A stretch of 64,000 nt of DNA, taken from contig CALJFZ010000015.1 of NCBI GenBank assembly GCA_938074325.1, positions 1 through 64,000 on the forward strand, given 5' to 3'. How positions within the stretch are numbered: the first letter of the stretch is position 1; every line of letters starts with the position of its first letter. The notes beneath the pieces were generated by a model, which did not search any database, was not told the DNA's origin, and worked only from the letters and a program-made list of their open reading frames with translations. This DNA is from an uncultured Flavobacteriales bacterium. Its GTDB lineage: Bacteria; Bacteroidota; Bacteroidia; Flavobacteriales_D; Sanyastnellaceae. Below are positions 7,882-16,062 of the stretch, piece after piece. Made by a program: the position numbers and the translations under genes.

Positions 7882-9642
7882 ATGGACGGACAGGAACTCT
7901 TAGAATTTGCAGCGAATCAAGCTGCCTGTTGGACACAAGAACCGTACGACTCAGCGACACAAGCAGAGACCAAAGCACTGCTTGAGGCAGGCGGTGATGC
8001 CCTCATTGAGGCCTTTTACACCGATTTGGAATTTGGGACTGGCGGATTGCGCGGCCTGATGGGGGTTGGCACCAACCGCATGAATGCGTACACGGTCGCT
8101 CAAGCAACCCAAGGGTTGGCGAACTACATGCTTCAAGCCGTTCCGGAGGGTGCGTCTATTGCCATTGCCCACGATTCGCGCAACCGCAGTGCAGAATTTG
8201 CCCGTGTCGCCGCTGACGTGATGGCTGGAAATGGCATCGAGGTGCACTTGTTTCCTGCCCTGCGTCCGACGCCGCAGTTGTCGTTCACGGTGCGTCACTT
8301 GGGCTGCACAGCAGGAATCGTCGTCACAGCAAGCCACAACCCCAAGGAATACAACGGGTACAAGGTGTACTGGAGCGACGGAGGCCAAATCGTACCTCCG
8401 CACGACAAGGGCATCATCGATTGCGTGCGTGCGGTCGCTGGTCCTGCAGAAGTCAAGTGGGGTAAGAATGAGGCAGACCAAAAACGCATTCACCTCCTCG
8501 ACGGGGCCGCCGACCAGGCGTACTGGGATACGGTCCTGAATCTCCGCCTCAGCGAGAATTTAAAAACAAACGGATCGGACCTGAGCATCGTATATACGCC
8601 CTTGCACGGAACGGGTTCGGCCTCGGTGATCCCAGTGTTGAATGCTGCGGGCTTCCGAAACGTCCACATCGTGGAAAGCCAACGTGAGCCAGACGGTAAT
8701 TTCCCTACCGTTCACAGCCCGAACCCCGAAGAGGGAGCGGCCTTATCCGAGGCCATTGAGTTGGCGAAAACGGTGGGAGCACACCTTGTTTTGGGCACGG
8801 ACCCGGATGCAGACCGGGTTGGGATTGCGGTGCCAGATGACCGTGCGGAAGGCGGATGGCGCCTCCTCAATGGAAATGAGACGGGCGCCTTGCTGGTCGA
8901 TTACGTGGTGTCAGAACGCCACCGTCGCGGGCTATTGAAGGCCGGTGATTTTGTAGCCAAAACCATCGTGACTTCGGATTTAATGGCCGAGGTAGGCAAA
9001 TGTGCTGGTCTGGCCGTGCACGAGACCCTCACGGGATTCAAGTGGATTGCCGATGTCATCCGTCGCATGGAAGGCAAGGGTGCGTTCATCGCTGGAGGCG
9101 AAGAGAGCTATGGCTACATGATTGGTGACAAAGTGCGGGACAAGGACGCAGTAGCAGCGGCTTGCATGCTCTGTGAATTGGCCCACGAAGCCCATGCCTC
9201 AGGCACGGACCTCGTCGGTCGACTGGAGAAGATTCACGCAGAGCACGGGGCGTTCAAAGAAGCCTTGGTTTCCCAAACGAAACACGGCCGATCTGGCAAG
9301 GCAGAGATTGCGGCGCAAATGGAAGGTTTTCGGAGTTCGCCTCCCCAAACCTTGGCAGGTGAAACCGTTGTAGAAGTGCGGGACTACGCCGCCCAATCCG
9401 CGATCGATCCACGCGATGGGACCGAGCGTAAACTCGATCTGCCGTCGTCGAATGTGGTGCAATTGGTGACAGAAAACCAAACCGTAGTCACCGCGCGTCC
9501 TAGCGGCACAGAGCCCAAAATCAAATTCTATTTTTCAGTCCGCCAGGCGACCGAGGATTGGCTGAATGGGGATTACCAGCAGACCATGGCAGCTTTGGAA
9601 AACCGGATTGGGGAGTTGAAGAAGGAGATGGGCGTGGCCTGA
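7882..9642 (+). CDS. Phospho-sugar mutase (phosphoglucomutase/phosphomannomutase, PGM2-like)
   Basis: Alpha-D-phosphohexomutase that interconverts hexose 1- and 6-phosphates (or pentose phosphates in the PGM2 branch), feeding sugar-nucleotide synthesis. The 586-residue length fits the long PGM2-like branch. Visible are the phosphoserine loop T-A-S151-H-N-P, the metal loop D307-P-D309-A-D311-R, the sugar-binding GGEESYG and the phosphate-binding RPSGTEPK near the C-terminus. It starts 3 nt after the rfbD stop, so co-transcription is likely and fits a nucleotide-sugar role. Exact substrate preference is not readable. Confidence 0.93.
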   Translation: MDGQELLEFAANQAACWTQEPYDSATQAETKALLEAGGDALIEAFYTDLEFGTGGLRGLMGVGTNRMNAYTVAQATQGLANYMLQAVPEGASIAIAHDSRNRSAEFARVAADVMAGNGIEVHLFPALRPTPQLSFTVRHLGCTAGIVVTASHNPKEYNGYKVYWSDGGQIVPPHDKGIIDCVRAVAGPAEVKWGKNEADQKRIHLLDGAADQAYWDTVLNLRLSENLKTNGSDLSIVYTPLHGTGSASVIPVLNAAGFRNVHIVESQREPDGNFPTVHSPNPEEGAALSEAIELAKTVGAHLVLGTDPDADRVGIAVPDDRAEGGWRLLNGNETGALLVDYVVSERHRRGLLKAGDFVAKTIVTSDLMAEVGKCAGLAVHETLTGFKWIADVIRRMEGKGAFIAGGEESYGYMIGDKVRDKDAVAAACMLCELAHEAHASGTDLVGRLEKIHAEHGAFKEALVSQTKHGRSGKAEIAAQMEGFRSSPPQTLAGETVVEVRDYAAQSAIDPRDGTERKLDLPSSNVVQLVTENQTVVTARPSGTEPKIKFYFSVRQATEDWLNGDYQQTMAALENRIGELKKEMGVA

Positions 9643-9648
9643 GGAAGG

Positions 9649-10233
9649 TCAGTCTTCGCGGTTGCGCAACTGCAAGGTCGCGTCCTCCAGTTGTTCCATG
9701 CCGTCTTCCAGTCGGTCCTTGATCACACCCCATGGCGTGTTGCGGTGCATGGATGGCACGACGTATTCAATGGCCGTCTCCACGCGCGGGTACAACACAG
9801 AGCGCTCAATGTGCTCCTCCGGCAACCACTTCCTCGGTCCAAATACACCGTCCAATGCAAAGGTCAGGGCGCTCAGAAAAAACAAGGTTTGAACCAAGCC
9901 AAGGAGGAGGCCGCCCAGTTTATTCACTAGACTCAACGCCGTGAGGTCCACAATGCGTTCCAACACTTTTGCCAGGAAATGCACGCCCACTACCACGGCG
10001 ATGAAGGTCAAGGCAAATGCGCCGACTTCCGTGGTACGGGTGGACCAATCGAATTGGTCATTCAGCCATTCTGCGGCAAAGCTTGAAAAGTGGAATCCCG
10101 CGAATATTCCTGCGACCAGCGCGACGATGGAGGCTACCTTGATAATGAGCCCTTTACGGAATCCATTGAACATGGCCCAAGCGAGCAAAACGCCCAGCAC
10201 AGCATCCAACGCACCTATTTGATCCCATTCCAT
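9649..10233 (-). CDS. cvpA: CvpA family membrane protein
   Basis: Integral membrane protein of the CvpA family (194 residues), whose members are linked to colicin V export and envelope stress; the molecular role is unsettled. Four hydrophobic segments are visible (about residues 8-24, 28-48, 64-84 and 100-122) followed by a polar C-terminal tail. It converges on the phosphomutase with six bases between stops and diverges from the acetyltransferase upstream. Confidence 0.85.
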   Translation of the reverse strand: MEWDQIGALDAVLGVLLAWAMFNGFRKGLIIKVASIVALVAGIFAGFHFSSFAAEWLNDQFDWSTRTTEVGAFALTFIAVVVGVHFLAKVLERIVDLTALSLVNKLGGLLLGLVQTLFFLSALTFALDGVFGPRKWLPEEHIERSVLYPRVETAIEYVVPSMHRNTPWGVIKDRLEDGMEQLEDATLQLRNRED

Positions 10234-10237
10234 GCCG

Positions 10238-10244
10238 CAAAATA
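10238..10244 (-). promoter_or_regulatory. Weak -7-like element abutting cvpA
   Basis: Minus-strand TATTTTG is one base shorter than TAnnTTTG and sits 4 nt before the cvpA ATG, matching the spacing of stronger elements in this window. Reported with low confidence because of the missing base. Confidence 0.3.
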
Positions 10245-10259
10245 GAAAGAATGCGGCGC

Positions 10260-10267
10260 TACCTTTG
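10260..10267 (+). promoter_or_regulatory. Putative -7 element abutting the acetyltransferase start
   Basis: TACCTTTG, an exact consensus match, is followed by GACC and then the ATG at 10272. It overlaps the reading frame of the upstream ATG at 10251, arguing that 10272 is the real start and that the mRNA is leaderless. Confidence 0.65.
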
Positions 10268-10271
10268 GACC

Positions 10272-10766
10272 ATGTTGGATTCGAATGAAGGCTTTGTTGT
10301 TCGTGAGGGTACGCCTGATGACGTCCCGGCGGTTCATCGCCTCATCGTGGAGTTGGCCATTTACGAAAGGGCGGAGAAAGAGGTGACGAATTCAGTGGAG
10401 CAGCTGCTGGCGGACGGGTTTGGACCCCACGCGATTTACCGGCTGTTCGTCGCTGAGCATGAAGGAGAAGTCGTAGGAATGGCGCTGTGGTACGAGAAGT
10501 ACAGCACGTGGAAAGGGCGGTGTGGATTCCTAGAAGACTTGGTGGTCCGGAAAGACATGCGCGGAAAAGGCATGGGCAAGGCCTTGTTCCTCGCCGTTGC
10601 AAAGGCTTGTGCGGAGGCCGATTACGGCCGGATGGAATGGCAGGTGTTGAATTGGAATGAGCCTGCGATTGGCTTTTACAAGTCGCTTGGCGCAGAACTG
10701 GATCCGGAGTGGTTGAACGGCAAACTCACCCGAGCGGGGTTGAGCGCCTTGAGTGAAGGCCGCTAG
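10272..10766 (+). CDS. GNAT family N-acetyltransferase
   Basis: Acetyl-CoA-dependent N-acetyltransferase of 164 residues. The GNAT fold is recognised by the N-terminal REGTPDDVPAVHRLI, the acetyl-CoA loop region VVRKDMRGKGMGKAL (Q/R-x2-G-x-G/A pattern) and the C-terminal WNEPAIGFYKSLGA. The arrangement resembles spermidine/thialysine acetyltransferases, but the substrate is inferred only loosely. The ATG at 10272 is preferred over 10251 because a promoter element lies between them. Its TAG shares the bases CTAG with the stop of the convergent DUF2795 gene. Confidence 0.85.
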   Translation: MLDSNEGFVVREGTPDDVPAVHRLIVELAIYERAEKEVTNSVEQLLADGFGPHAIYRLFVAEHEGEVVGMALWYEKYSTWKGRCGFLEDLVVRKDMRGKGMGKALFLAVAKACAEADYGRMEWQVLNWNEPAIGFYKSLGAELDPEWLNGKLTRAGLSALSEGR

Positions 10767-10984
10767 TATTCGTCTTCGTTGAAGAAGAAGTCCTCCTTGC
10801 TCGGGTAGTCAGGCCAAATGTCCTCGATGGTTTCGAACGCATCGCCCTCGTCCTCCAACTGCTGCAAGTTCTCGACCACTTCCAAGGGTGCGCCGGTGCG
10901 CATCGCGAAGTCAATCAATTCGTCTTTGCTAGCTGGCCAAGGGGCGTCTTCGAGGTACGAAGCCAATTCAAGTGTCCAATACAT
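10763..10984 (-). CDS. DUF2795 family small acidic protein
   Basis: 73-residue protein of a family widespread and strongly conserved in Bacteroidota; function unknown. The sequence is acidic with a helical DUF2795-like region (DELIDFAMRTGAP at about residues 21-33) and an acidic aromatic tail ending FFFNEDEY. Part of the DUF2795 family is thought to adopt a small helical nucleic-acid-binding-like fold, which I cannot confirm here. A TATTTTTG promoter element lies 19 nt upstream. The stop overlaps the acetyltransferase stop on the other strand. Confidence 0.85.
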   Translation of the reverse strand: MYWTLELASYLEDAPWPASKDELIDFAMRTGAPLEVVENLQQLEDEGDAFETIEDIWPDYPSKEDFFFNEDEY

Positions 10985-11003
10985 GGTAAGCGTCTTCAGC
11001 GCG

Positions 11004-11011
11004 CAAAAATA
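11004..11011 (-). promoter_or_regulatory. Putative -7 promoter element of the DUF2795 gene
   Basis: Minus-strand TATTTTTG matches TAnnTTTG and ends 19 nt before the ATG. It suggests transcription independent of the upstream adenosyltransferase gene. Confidence 0.5.
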
Positions 11012-11054
11012 GAAGATTCACAATCACATCCAAGAAAATCTTCAGAAAGGAGCA

Positions 11055-11080
11055 GATTTCCCCGTAAAATGGCGGAAATC
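11055..11080 (-). terminator. Possible hairpin downstream of the adenosyltransferase gene
   Basis: GATTTCC (11055-11061) and GGAAATC (11074-11080) form a perfect 7-bp inverted repeat with a 12-nt loop, starting just after the adenosyltransferase stop at 11087. No T-run follows, so it may be a weak or factor-dependent terminator, or an RNA 3' end stabiliser. Confidence 0.3.
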
Positions 11081-11086
11081 AGCCCG

Positions 11087-11641
11087 TTATGAAGAGGCCG
11101 ACCAAGGCGTTTCGGGCGTATTCGTCGCCAGGTGAAGGTGACGGCTCCAAACAAAAAACAAGTCGCTGAGCCGGTTCAAGTAGGCAATCAGCCCGTCCGG
11201 TATGTCTTCGTCTCGCCCAAGCGCAATGACCCGCCGTTCGCCTCTTCTGCAGATGACACGGCACTGGTGTGCGGCGATGACCGCTGGATGTCCGACGGGG
11301 AGTATGAACTGGCTGAGTGCAGGCAGGGCCTCATTTTTTGCATCCATCCAAGCCTCCATTTCTGCCACGCGTTCTGAGGGAATGGTAGGGAGGTGAGCGG
11401 CCATTTTGGGATCAACGGTGGCGAGGTGACTGCCCCAAGAGAAGACATCCGATTGGATTGTTGTCAAGAATGCTGCATCGCCTGAATGGGAGACAACCTC
11501 TTGCGTAGCCAATGCGCCGATGTACACGTTTAGTTCGTCCAATGTGCCGTACGCTTCAATCCGCAAATCATCCTTGCTTAGGCGCTGTCCGCCAAACAAC
11601 GAAGTGGTGCCATCATCCCCGGTACGCGTATAGATTCGCAT
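11087..11641 (-). CDS. Cob(I)alamin adenosyltransferase, PduO type
   Basis: Transfers adenosyl from ATP to Co(I) corrinoid, making adenosylcobalamin in the cytosol. The 184-residue length and the motifs YTRTGDDGTTSLFGG (ATP-binding N-terminus), GTLDELN and a CRVICRRGERR helix are those of the PduO/MMAB family. A likely client is methylmalonyl-CoA mutase; the epimerase of that route is encoded at 22976, although the mutase is not in the window. A TAGCTTGC sequence about 20 nt upstream is a partial promoter match. Confidence 0.93.
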   Translation of the reverse strand: MRIYTRTGDDGTTSLFGGQRLSKDDLRIEAYGTLDELNVYIGALATQEVVSHSGDAAFLTTIQSDVFSWGSHLATVDPKMAAHLPTIPSERVAEMEAWMDAKNEALPALSQFILPVGHPAVIAAHQCRVICRRGERRVIALGRDEDIPDGLIAYLNRLSDLFFVWSRHLHLATNTPETPWSASS

Positions 11642-11684
11642 TTCGCATTCTTTCTTGATGGCAAGCTACGAAGCAACAGATAGA

Positions 11685-11700
11685 CCCCTACCTTTAGGGG
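11685..11700. promoter_or_regulatory. Hairpin overlapping the putative dCMP deaminase promoter
   Basis: CCCCTA-CCTT-TAGGGG is a perfect 6-bp inverted repeat with a 4-nt loop. The embedded TACCTTTA (11689-11696) is a one-mismatch -7 element ending 20 nt before the GTG start. The palindrome could be an operator or a 5' structure; neither is shown. Confidence 0.4.
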
Positions 11701-11716
11701 TGCAAATTGCCCCGTT

Positions 11717-12181
11717 GTGGAATTGGATCCGAATCAAACACCCGAAGCTTTGAAGCAGCTGCGCTACGATGAAGCGTACATGCGCATGGCCAATGAATGG
11801 GCGAAATTGTCCCATTGCGTTCGCAAGCAGGTGGGCGCGCTCATCGTCAAGGACCGCATGATCATCGCCGATGGATTCAATGGGACACCCACAGGTTTTC
11901 CGAACGTGTGCGAAAACGAAGAAGGCGAAACGAATTGGTACGTCCTTCACGCAGAGGCCAATGCCATCACCAAATTGGCTCGCTCAAACAACAGCGCCGT
12001 AGGAGCCACCCTCTACATCACCATGTCTCCTTGCCGGGAATGTTCCAAATTGATTCACCAAGCGGGCATCAGCCGGGTGGTCTATCGGGACGAGTACAAA
12101 GACCCTCAAGGGTTGGAGTTTTTAAAGCAAGCCGGAGTGGAGCTCGTTCACCTCGAACAACGACGGACGTTGAGGAGTTAA
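11717..12181 (+). CDS. Deoxycytidylate (dCMP) deaminase
   Basis: Zinc deaminase converting dCMP to dUMP for thymidylate synthesis. Over 154 residues it shows the zinc and catalytic motif HAEANAI and the second zinc motif PCRECSKL (P-C-x2-C), with NGTPTGFPN shaping the nucleotide site. The start is a GTG; the next in-frame ATG would remove a conserved N-terminal helix. It is followed after seven bases by the S41 protease gene. Confidence 0.92.
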   Translation: MELDPNQTPEALKQLRYDEAYMRMANEWAKLSHCVRKQVGALIVKDRMIIADGFNGTPTGFPNVCENEEGETNWYVLHAEANAITKLARSNNSAVGATLYITMSPCRECSKLIHQAGISRVVYRDEYKDPQGLEFLKQAGVELVHLEQRRTLRS

Positions 12182-12188
12182 TAGGGGG

Positions 12189-13823
12189 ATGAGCGAAAAC
12201 CAGAAATCACCTTCACCTTCTTGGCAACCGCTGGCGTATGCGGTGGTGTTGATTGTGGGCGTTTACATCGGTTTGAAGACCGGTGGAGGAGGGGCCGAAG
12301 GGCTGCGCATGGTCAGTCCGCGAAGTGCGCTGAACGGTGTTTTAGACCGCGTCGAGCAAACGTACGTCGACCCCGTTATCCGTGAAGAGTTGGAGCAAAT
12401 TGCCCTCGATGCTGTTCTCGAAGAATTGGATCCTCACAGCCTGTTCATCAGTGCGGAGGAACTCGCCGCTTTGGCCGAGCCCATGGAGGGAAATTTCGAA
12501 GGCATCGGCGTGGAGTTCATCATCCAACGCGATACGTTGATGGTGGTAGCCGCCATCCCGGGTGGCCCGTCCGAAAAGGCAGGGGTCCGCGCCGGCGACC
12601 GGATTTTAACTGTGGATTCCGTACCCATATCTGGACCGGACCTCTCCAACCAACGGGTAATGGAATTGCTCAAGGGGCCCCGAAACACGACGGTAGTCGT
12701 GGGGATCGACCGGGCTGACAGCGTCAAGCACGTACTGTTGCGACGCGATCGCATTCCCATCCACAGCGTGGTGTGCGCAGCCAATTTGGATGGCGAGCGG
12801 GGATACATCAAGGTCATTCGTTTTGCTCAAAATACCGCGGACGAGTTCGAACAGGCGATGGAGGAGTTGGCCGCTCAAGGCCTGACGGAGGTCATCGTGG
12901 ACTTGCGGGGCAATGGCGGTGGCTACTTGAATGCCGTGGTGCCCATGGTGGAGTCGTTTCTGGAAGAAGACGATTTGGTGGTGTACACAGAAGGAGAGCA
13001 CGTGCCGCGAAGGACCTATCGCGCTCGCCGCGACGGACGCTGGAAGGACTGGGATGTAGCGGTTCTCGTGGATGAGTCTTCGGCCTCGGCCTCCGAGATT
13101 TTTGCCGGCGCGATTCAAGACCAAGACCGCGGACCTGTCATCGGGCGACGCACCTTTGGAAAAGGGCTTGTTCAAGAGGAGTTCTCCATCGCTTCCCTCG
13201 GTGCGTTGCGGCTGACAGTGGCCCGTTTTTACACGCCCACCGGCCGTGCCATCCAACGTCCATATGGAGGAGAAGTGGCGTACGGCGATGATTATTTCGA
13301 GCGGTACGAGCGGGGGGAGCTGTTTCACCAAGACAGCATCATCACTGCGGATTCGCTGATGTATACGACACCTGCAGGGAAGATTGTGCACGGCGCAGGC
13401 GGTATTACGCCGGATGTCTTCGTGCCCTTGGATACGGTCCGTTGGTCGAGCTACCTCTCGGACTTGAGCTGGAGTGGGGTGTTGCGCGATGCGGCTTTCG
13501 CGTACGTGGATGCCCACCGCGCCGATGGGTTGGCTTCACCCGAAAATCGGGAATGGGACCGAGACGTCCTGCTGGCATTCCTCATTGATTACGCCAGTGA
13601 CGAGGGGATTGCACCGGTGGGTGAACTGACGGATGAAGAACGAGTTGAATTGGCCGATCGGATGACCGCTCAAGTGGTGCGAAACGTGGCAGGCGAACAG
13701 GCCTATCACGCCTATTTGGCCCAAGACGACAAAGCCGTGGCACGTGCACTTTTTTGGCTAGATAACAAAGCCGATGTGGTGGTCGTCGACGGTCGATTAA
13801 CTTTGCAGCAAGAATTGAATTAA
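12189..13823 (+). CDS. C-terminal processing peptidase, S41 family
   Basis: Envelope serine protease of the CtpA/Tsp family, 544 residues. There is an N-terminal membrane anchor or uncleaved signal at about residues 14-30, a PDZ domain at about 95-180 (ending in [14 protein letters not shown]), and the S41 core with the Ser/Lys dyad S300 (in SSASASEIF) and K325 (in FGKG), 25 residues apart as in the family. Such proteases trim C-termini of envelope proteins. An AGGGGG tract precedes the ATG, a rare Shine-Dalgarno-like site in this window. Probably co-transcribed with the dCMP deaminase. Confidence 0.93.
   Translation: MSENQKSPSPSWQPLAYAVVLIVGVYIGLKTGGGGAEGLRMVSPRSALNGVLDRVEQTYVDPVIREELEQIALDAVLEELDPHSLFISAEELAALAEPMEGNFEGIGVEFIIQRDTLMVVAAIPGGPSEKAGVRAGDRILTVDSVPISGPDLSNQRVMELLKGPRNTTVVVGIDRADSVKHVLLRRDRIPIHSVVCAANLDGERGYIKVIRFAQNTADEFEQAMEELAAQGLTEVIVDLRGNGGGYLNAVVPMVESFLEEDDLVVYTEGEHVPRRTYRARRDGRWKDWDVAVLVDESSASASEIFAGAIQDQDRGPVIGRRTFGKGLVQEEFSIASLGALRLTVARFYTPTGRAIQRPYGGEVAYGDDYFERYERGELFHQDSIITADSLMYTTPAGKIVHGAGGITPDVFVPLDTVRWSSYLSDLSWSGVLRDAAFAYVDAHRADGLASPENREWDRDVLLAFLIDYASDEGIAPVGELTDEERVELADRMTAQVVRNVAGEQAYHAYLAQDDKAVARALFWLDNKADVVVVDGRLTLQQELN
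13798..13805 (+). promoter_or_regulatory. Putative -7 promoter of superoxide dismutase inside the protease gene
   Basis: TAACTTTG, an exact consensus match, lies within the last codons of the S41 protease and ends 40 nt before the dismutase ATG. It would allow separate expression of the dismutase. Confidence 0.45.
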
Positions 13824-13845
13824 ATCATCAAACCAAGAACGAATC

Positions 13846-14451
13846 ATGGCTTTTGAACTCCCGAATTTGCCCTACGCCTACGACGCACTCGAGCCGCACA
13901 TTGATGCCCGCACGATGGAAATCCACCACAGCAAGCACCACGCTGGCTACACGGCGAAATTGAACGCAGCCATCGAAGGAACAGAAATGGAGGGCAAGAG
14001 CATTGAAGCCTTGCTCGCTGACCATTCCGATAACGGCGCTGTTCGAAACAACGGCGGCGGCTTTTATAACCACAGCCTGTTTTGGAGCATCATGTCACCC
14101 AACGGTGGTGGCAACCCTTCCGGAGATTTGGCTGCGGCCATTGAATCCGATCTCGGAGGATGGGACGCATTCAAGCAAGCATTTGCCAACGCTGCAGCGA
14201 CCCGTTTCGGCTCTGGGTGGGCGTGGGTATGCGTGAAGGACGGTAAACTCGAAGTTTGCTCCTCTGCAAACCAGGACAATCCACTCATGCCCGGCGTGGG
14301 TTGCGGTGGCACACCCATCATGGGATTGGACGTTTGGGAACACGCATACTACCTCAACTACCAAAACCGCCGTCCCGACTACATCGCGGCATTCTTCAAC
14401 GTGATTGACTGGGACGTAGTAGCTCAGCGATACGCAGCTGCTCGCGCGTGA
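13846..14451 (+). CDS. sod: Superoxide dismutase, Fe/Mn family
   Basis: Converts superoxide to peroxide and oxygen. The 201-residue protein has no signal peptide, so it is probably cytosolic. Metal ligands are visible: H27 in MEIHHSKHH, the second His in FYNHSLFW, and the Asp and His of DVWEHAYY. The GGGFYNH context resembles manganese or cambialistic enzymes more than strict iron enzymes, but the metal cannot be fixed from sequence alone. Its TGA overlaps the GTG start of ispD. Confidence 0.96.
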   Translation: MAFELPNLPYAYDALEPHIDARTMEIHHSKHHAGYTAKLNAAIEGTEMEGKSIEALLADHSDNGAVRNNGGGFYNHSLFWSIMSPNGGGNPSGDLAAAIESDLGGWDAFKQAFANAAATRFGSGWAWVCVKDGKLEVCSSANQDNPLMPGVGCGGTPIMGLDVWEHAYYLNYQNRRPDYIAAFFNVIDWDVVAQRYAAARA

Positions 14452-15128
14452 ACCGTTACCTCATATTGGTTGCCGGAGGCACAGGTACGCGCATGGCGCA
14501 GCCTGTGGCAAAGCAATTTCTTCTTTTGGAGGGTCTGCCACTGATGTGGTGGACCCTTCAACGTTTTCGCGCGGCATATGCCGATTTGCGCGTGGTGTTG
14601 GTGCTGCACGAAAGCTTGTTCGACTCGTTCCGCGGCTTAGAAGCAGCCCACGGACCCGCAGGTGTGGATCAGCTGGTCTCAGGCGGGGCAGAGCGTTGGC
14701 ACTCGGTGGCCAACGGATTGGCGGTTCTTCCGGATGATGGCGTGGTAGCCATTCACGATGCGGTGCGTCCGTTTGTCTCGGTGGAGACCATTCGGCGTTG
14801 CTACGAAGAAGCTGAAAAATCGGGCAGTGCCGTACCCGTGGTCCCTGTAAAGGACAGCATCCGCGAGGTCAACGGTGCAGCCTCCCATGCGCTGGTGCGC
14901 GACCGTTTGCGCGCGGTTCAGACTCCCCAGTGTTTCACCCTGGATGGGCTTAAAACCGCTTACGGAAGTGGATATCGCCCAGAATTTACCGATGACGCGA
15001 GCGTGTATGAATTTGCAGGAAAGCCTGTGCAGTTGGTGGATGGTGACCTGGAAAACATCAAAATCACCACCCCGGAAGACCTGCACGTGGCGCAAGCGTT
15101 CATTCGCGAACAGCGCAAGCTTCAGTGA
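14448..15128 (+). CDS. ispD: 2-C-methyl-D-erythritol 4-phosphate cytidylyltransferase
   Basis: Makes CDP-methylerythritol in the non-mevalonate isoprenoid pathway. 226 residues with the CTP-binding glycine-rich loop VAGGTGTRM, the following conserved lysine in [12 protein letters not shown] and the C-terminal ITTPEDL. The start is GTG within the dismutase stop (GTGA overlap), indicating coupled translation. The 3' end overlaps the convergent CPBP protease gene by seven bases. Confidence 0.95.
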   Translation: MNRYLILVAGGTGTRMAQPVAKQFLLLEGLPLMWWTLQRFRAAYADLRVVLVLHESLFDSFRGLEAAHGPAGVDQLVSGGAERWHSVANGLAVLPDDGVVAIHDAVRPFVSVETIRRCYEEAEKSGSAVPVVPVKDSIREVNGAASHALVRDRLRAVQTPQCFTLDGLKTAYGSGYRPEFTDDASVYEFAGKPVQLVDGDLENIKITTPEDLHVAQAFIREQRKLQ

Positions 15129-16048
15129 ACCGGGTGACGCCCCGTCCACTGGCCATTTTTGCGAACCCAACGGATGAGATAAATCCCAACAGAGAAGGAG
15201 ATCGCCGCGACTCCGTAATCTGACCATGCCCATTCAGGGGCTGCATTCATCTCCTGCTTGATCCACTCCGGGCCGTAGACAGCGGCCATGAGGATGGCTC
15301 CTGCGTTGTTGAAGAAGTGAGCGGCGATGGCCGGCCACAAGCTGTTGCTGTAAATGACCAAATAGCCCAATCCTGCTCCGAGGACCATGCGGGGAAGGAA
15401 CCCATGGAATTGGAGGTGTATGGCGCTGAAAAGAAAACCTGATAGCCAGACCGCTGCGTGTACGTTGTTGGTCCACTTGGCCGCCAGCGGTTGGATCACG
15501 CCGCGGAAGGTAAACTCTTCACAAATGGCAGGAAGCAGGGCTACCGTGAGCAGGGTGGCGGGGAACTGCCAGGCCGAGTCGAAGGCCAACATTGATTGGG
15601 TCACTTCGGATGCCAAGGCCTCAAACCGATCCGCCTGTTCTACCCAACTTTTTGGAAACCAACTTAACAGGGATCCATTGAGTCGGAAGGTCAAGTCGAT
15701 GACAGGTTGAGCGGCCCAAGCCAATCCCACTCCCACCAACAGCCAAGATGCCTTGGTGGGTTTCAAGGCCAAGAAGGTTCTTCCGGCGAACAGTTTGCTC
15801 GCCAACCACGCCATCAAACCAAAGGAAAGCACTTGGTTGAAGCCGTTGATAATGAGGTTGTAGAGTTTGCCTTCGTTCGATGCAGCATCCGACGCGAACG
15901 CCATGGCCTGCTCTGTGGTGTGCCCGAAAACAGACGCCAACCCAGCCAGTCCGAGGCCGGATGCCAAGCCCATCCCGGTGAGGACCATGCAGAAGAAAAA
16001 GATCAGTTGCCCAAAAGGGTGCATGGTTTGAAATGCGGTTCGGATCAT
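15122..16048 (-). CDS. CPBP family intramembrane glutamic endopeptidase
   Basis: Membrane protein of the CAAX protease and bacteriocin-processing (Abi) family, 308 residues from the ATG at 16048. About eight hydrophobic segments; the family motifs are E177-E178-x3-R182 (EEFTFRG), an HLQFHG motif and HFFNN near the end. Bacterial members have roles in prenyl-protein-like processing or bacteriocin self-immunity, but no substrate is suggested by context. An upstream TTG would add ten residues. Its start lies 14 bases from the dusB ATG in the divergent direction. Confidence 0.85.
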   Translation of the reverse strand: MIRTAFQTMHPFGQLIFFFCMVLTGMGLASGLGLAGLASVFGHTTEQAMAFASDAASNEGKLYNLIINGFNQVLSFGLMAWLASKLFAGRTFLALKPTKASWLLVGVGLAWAAQPVIDLTFRLNGSLLSWFPKSWVEQADRFEALASEVTQSMLAFDSAWQFPATLLTVALLPAICEEFTFRGVIQPLAAKWTNNVHAAVWLSGFLFSAIHLQFHGFLPRMVLGAGLGYLVIYSNSLWPAIAAHFFNNAGAILMAAVYGPEWIKQEMNAAPEWAWSDYGVAAISFSVGIYLIRWVRKNGQWTGRHPVH

Positions 16049-16052
16049 GGTG

Positions 16053-16060
16053 TAATTTTG
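16053..16060 (+). promoter_or_regulatory. Putative -7 element abutting dusB
   Basis: TAATTTTG, an exact consensus match, ends 2 nt before the ATG at 16063. A TTG at 16028-16030 gives a plausible -33 element with 22-nt spacing. Transcription would begin at or just inside the ATG, so either the mRNA is leaderless or the GTG at 16117 is used. Confidence 0.6.
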
Positions 16061-16062
16061 TA

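Noticed and set aside
10763-10984. DUF2795 gene as an antitoxin or phage-defence component
   Set aside because: Small acidic protein, but no partner toxin is adjacent and the family is conserved core in Bacteroidota.
12606-13517. 303-codon open frame antisense to the S41 protease
   Set aside because: Composition-driven antisense frame; protease motifs are on the plus strand.
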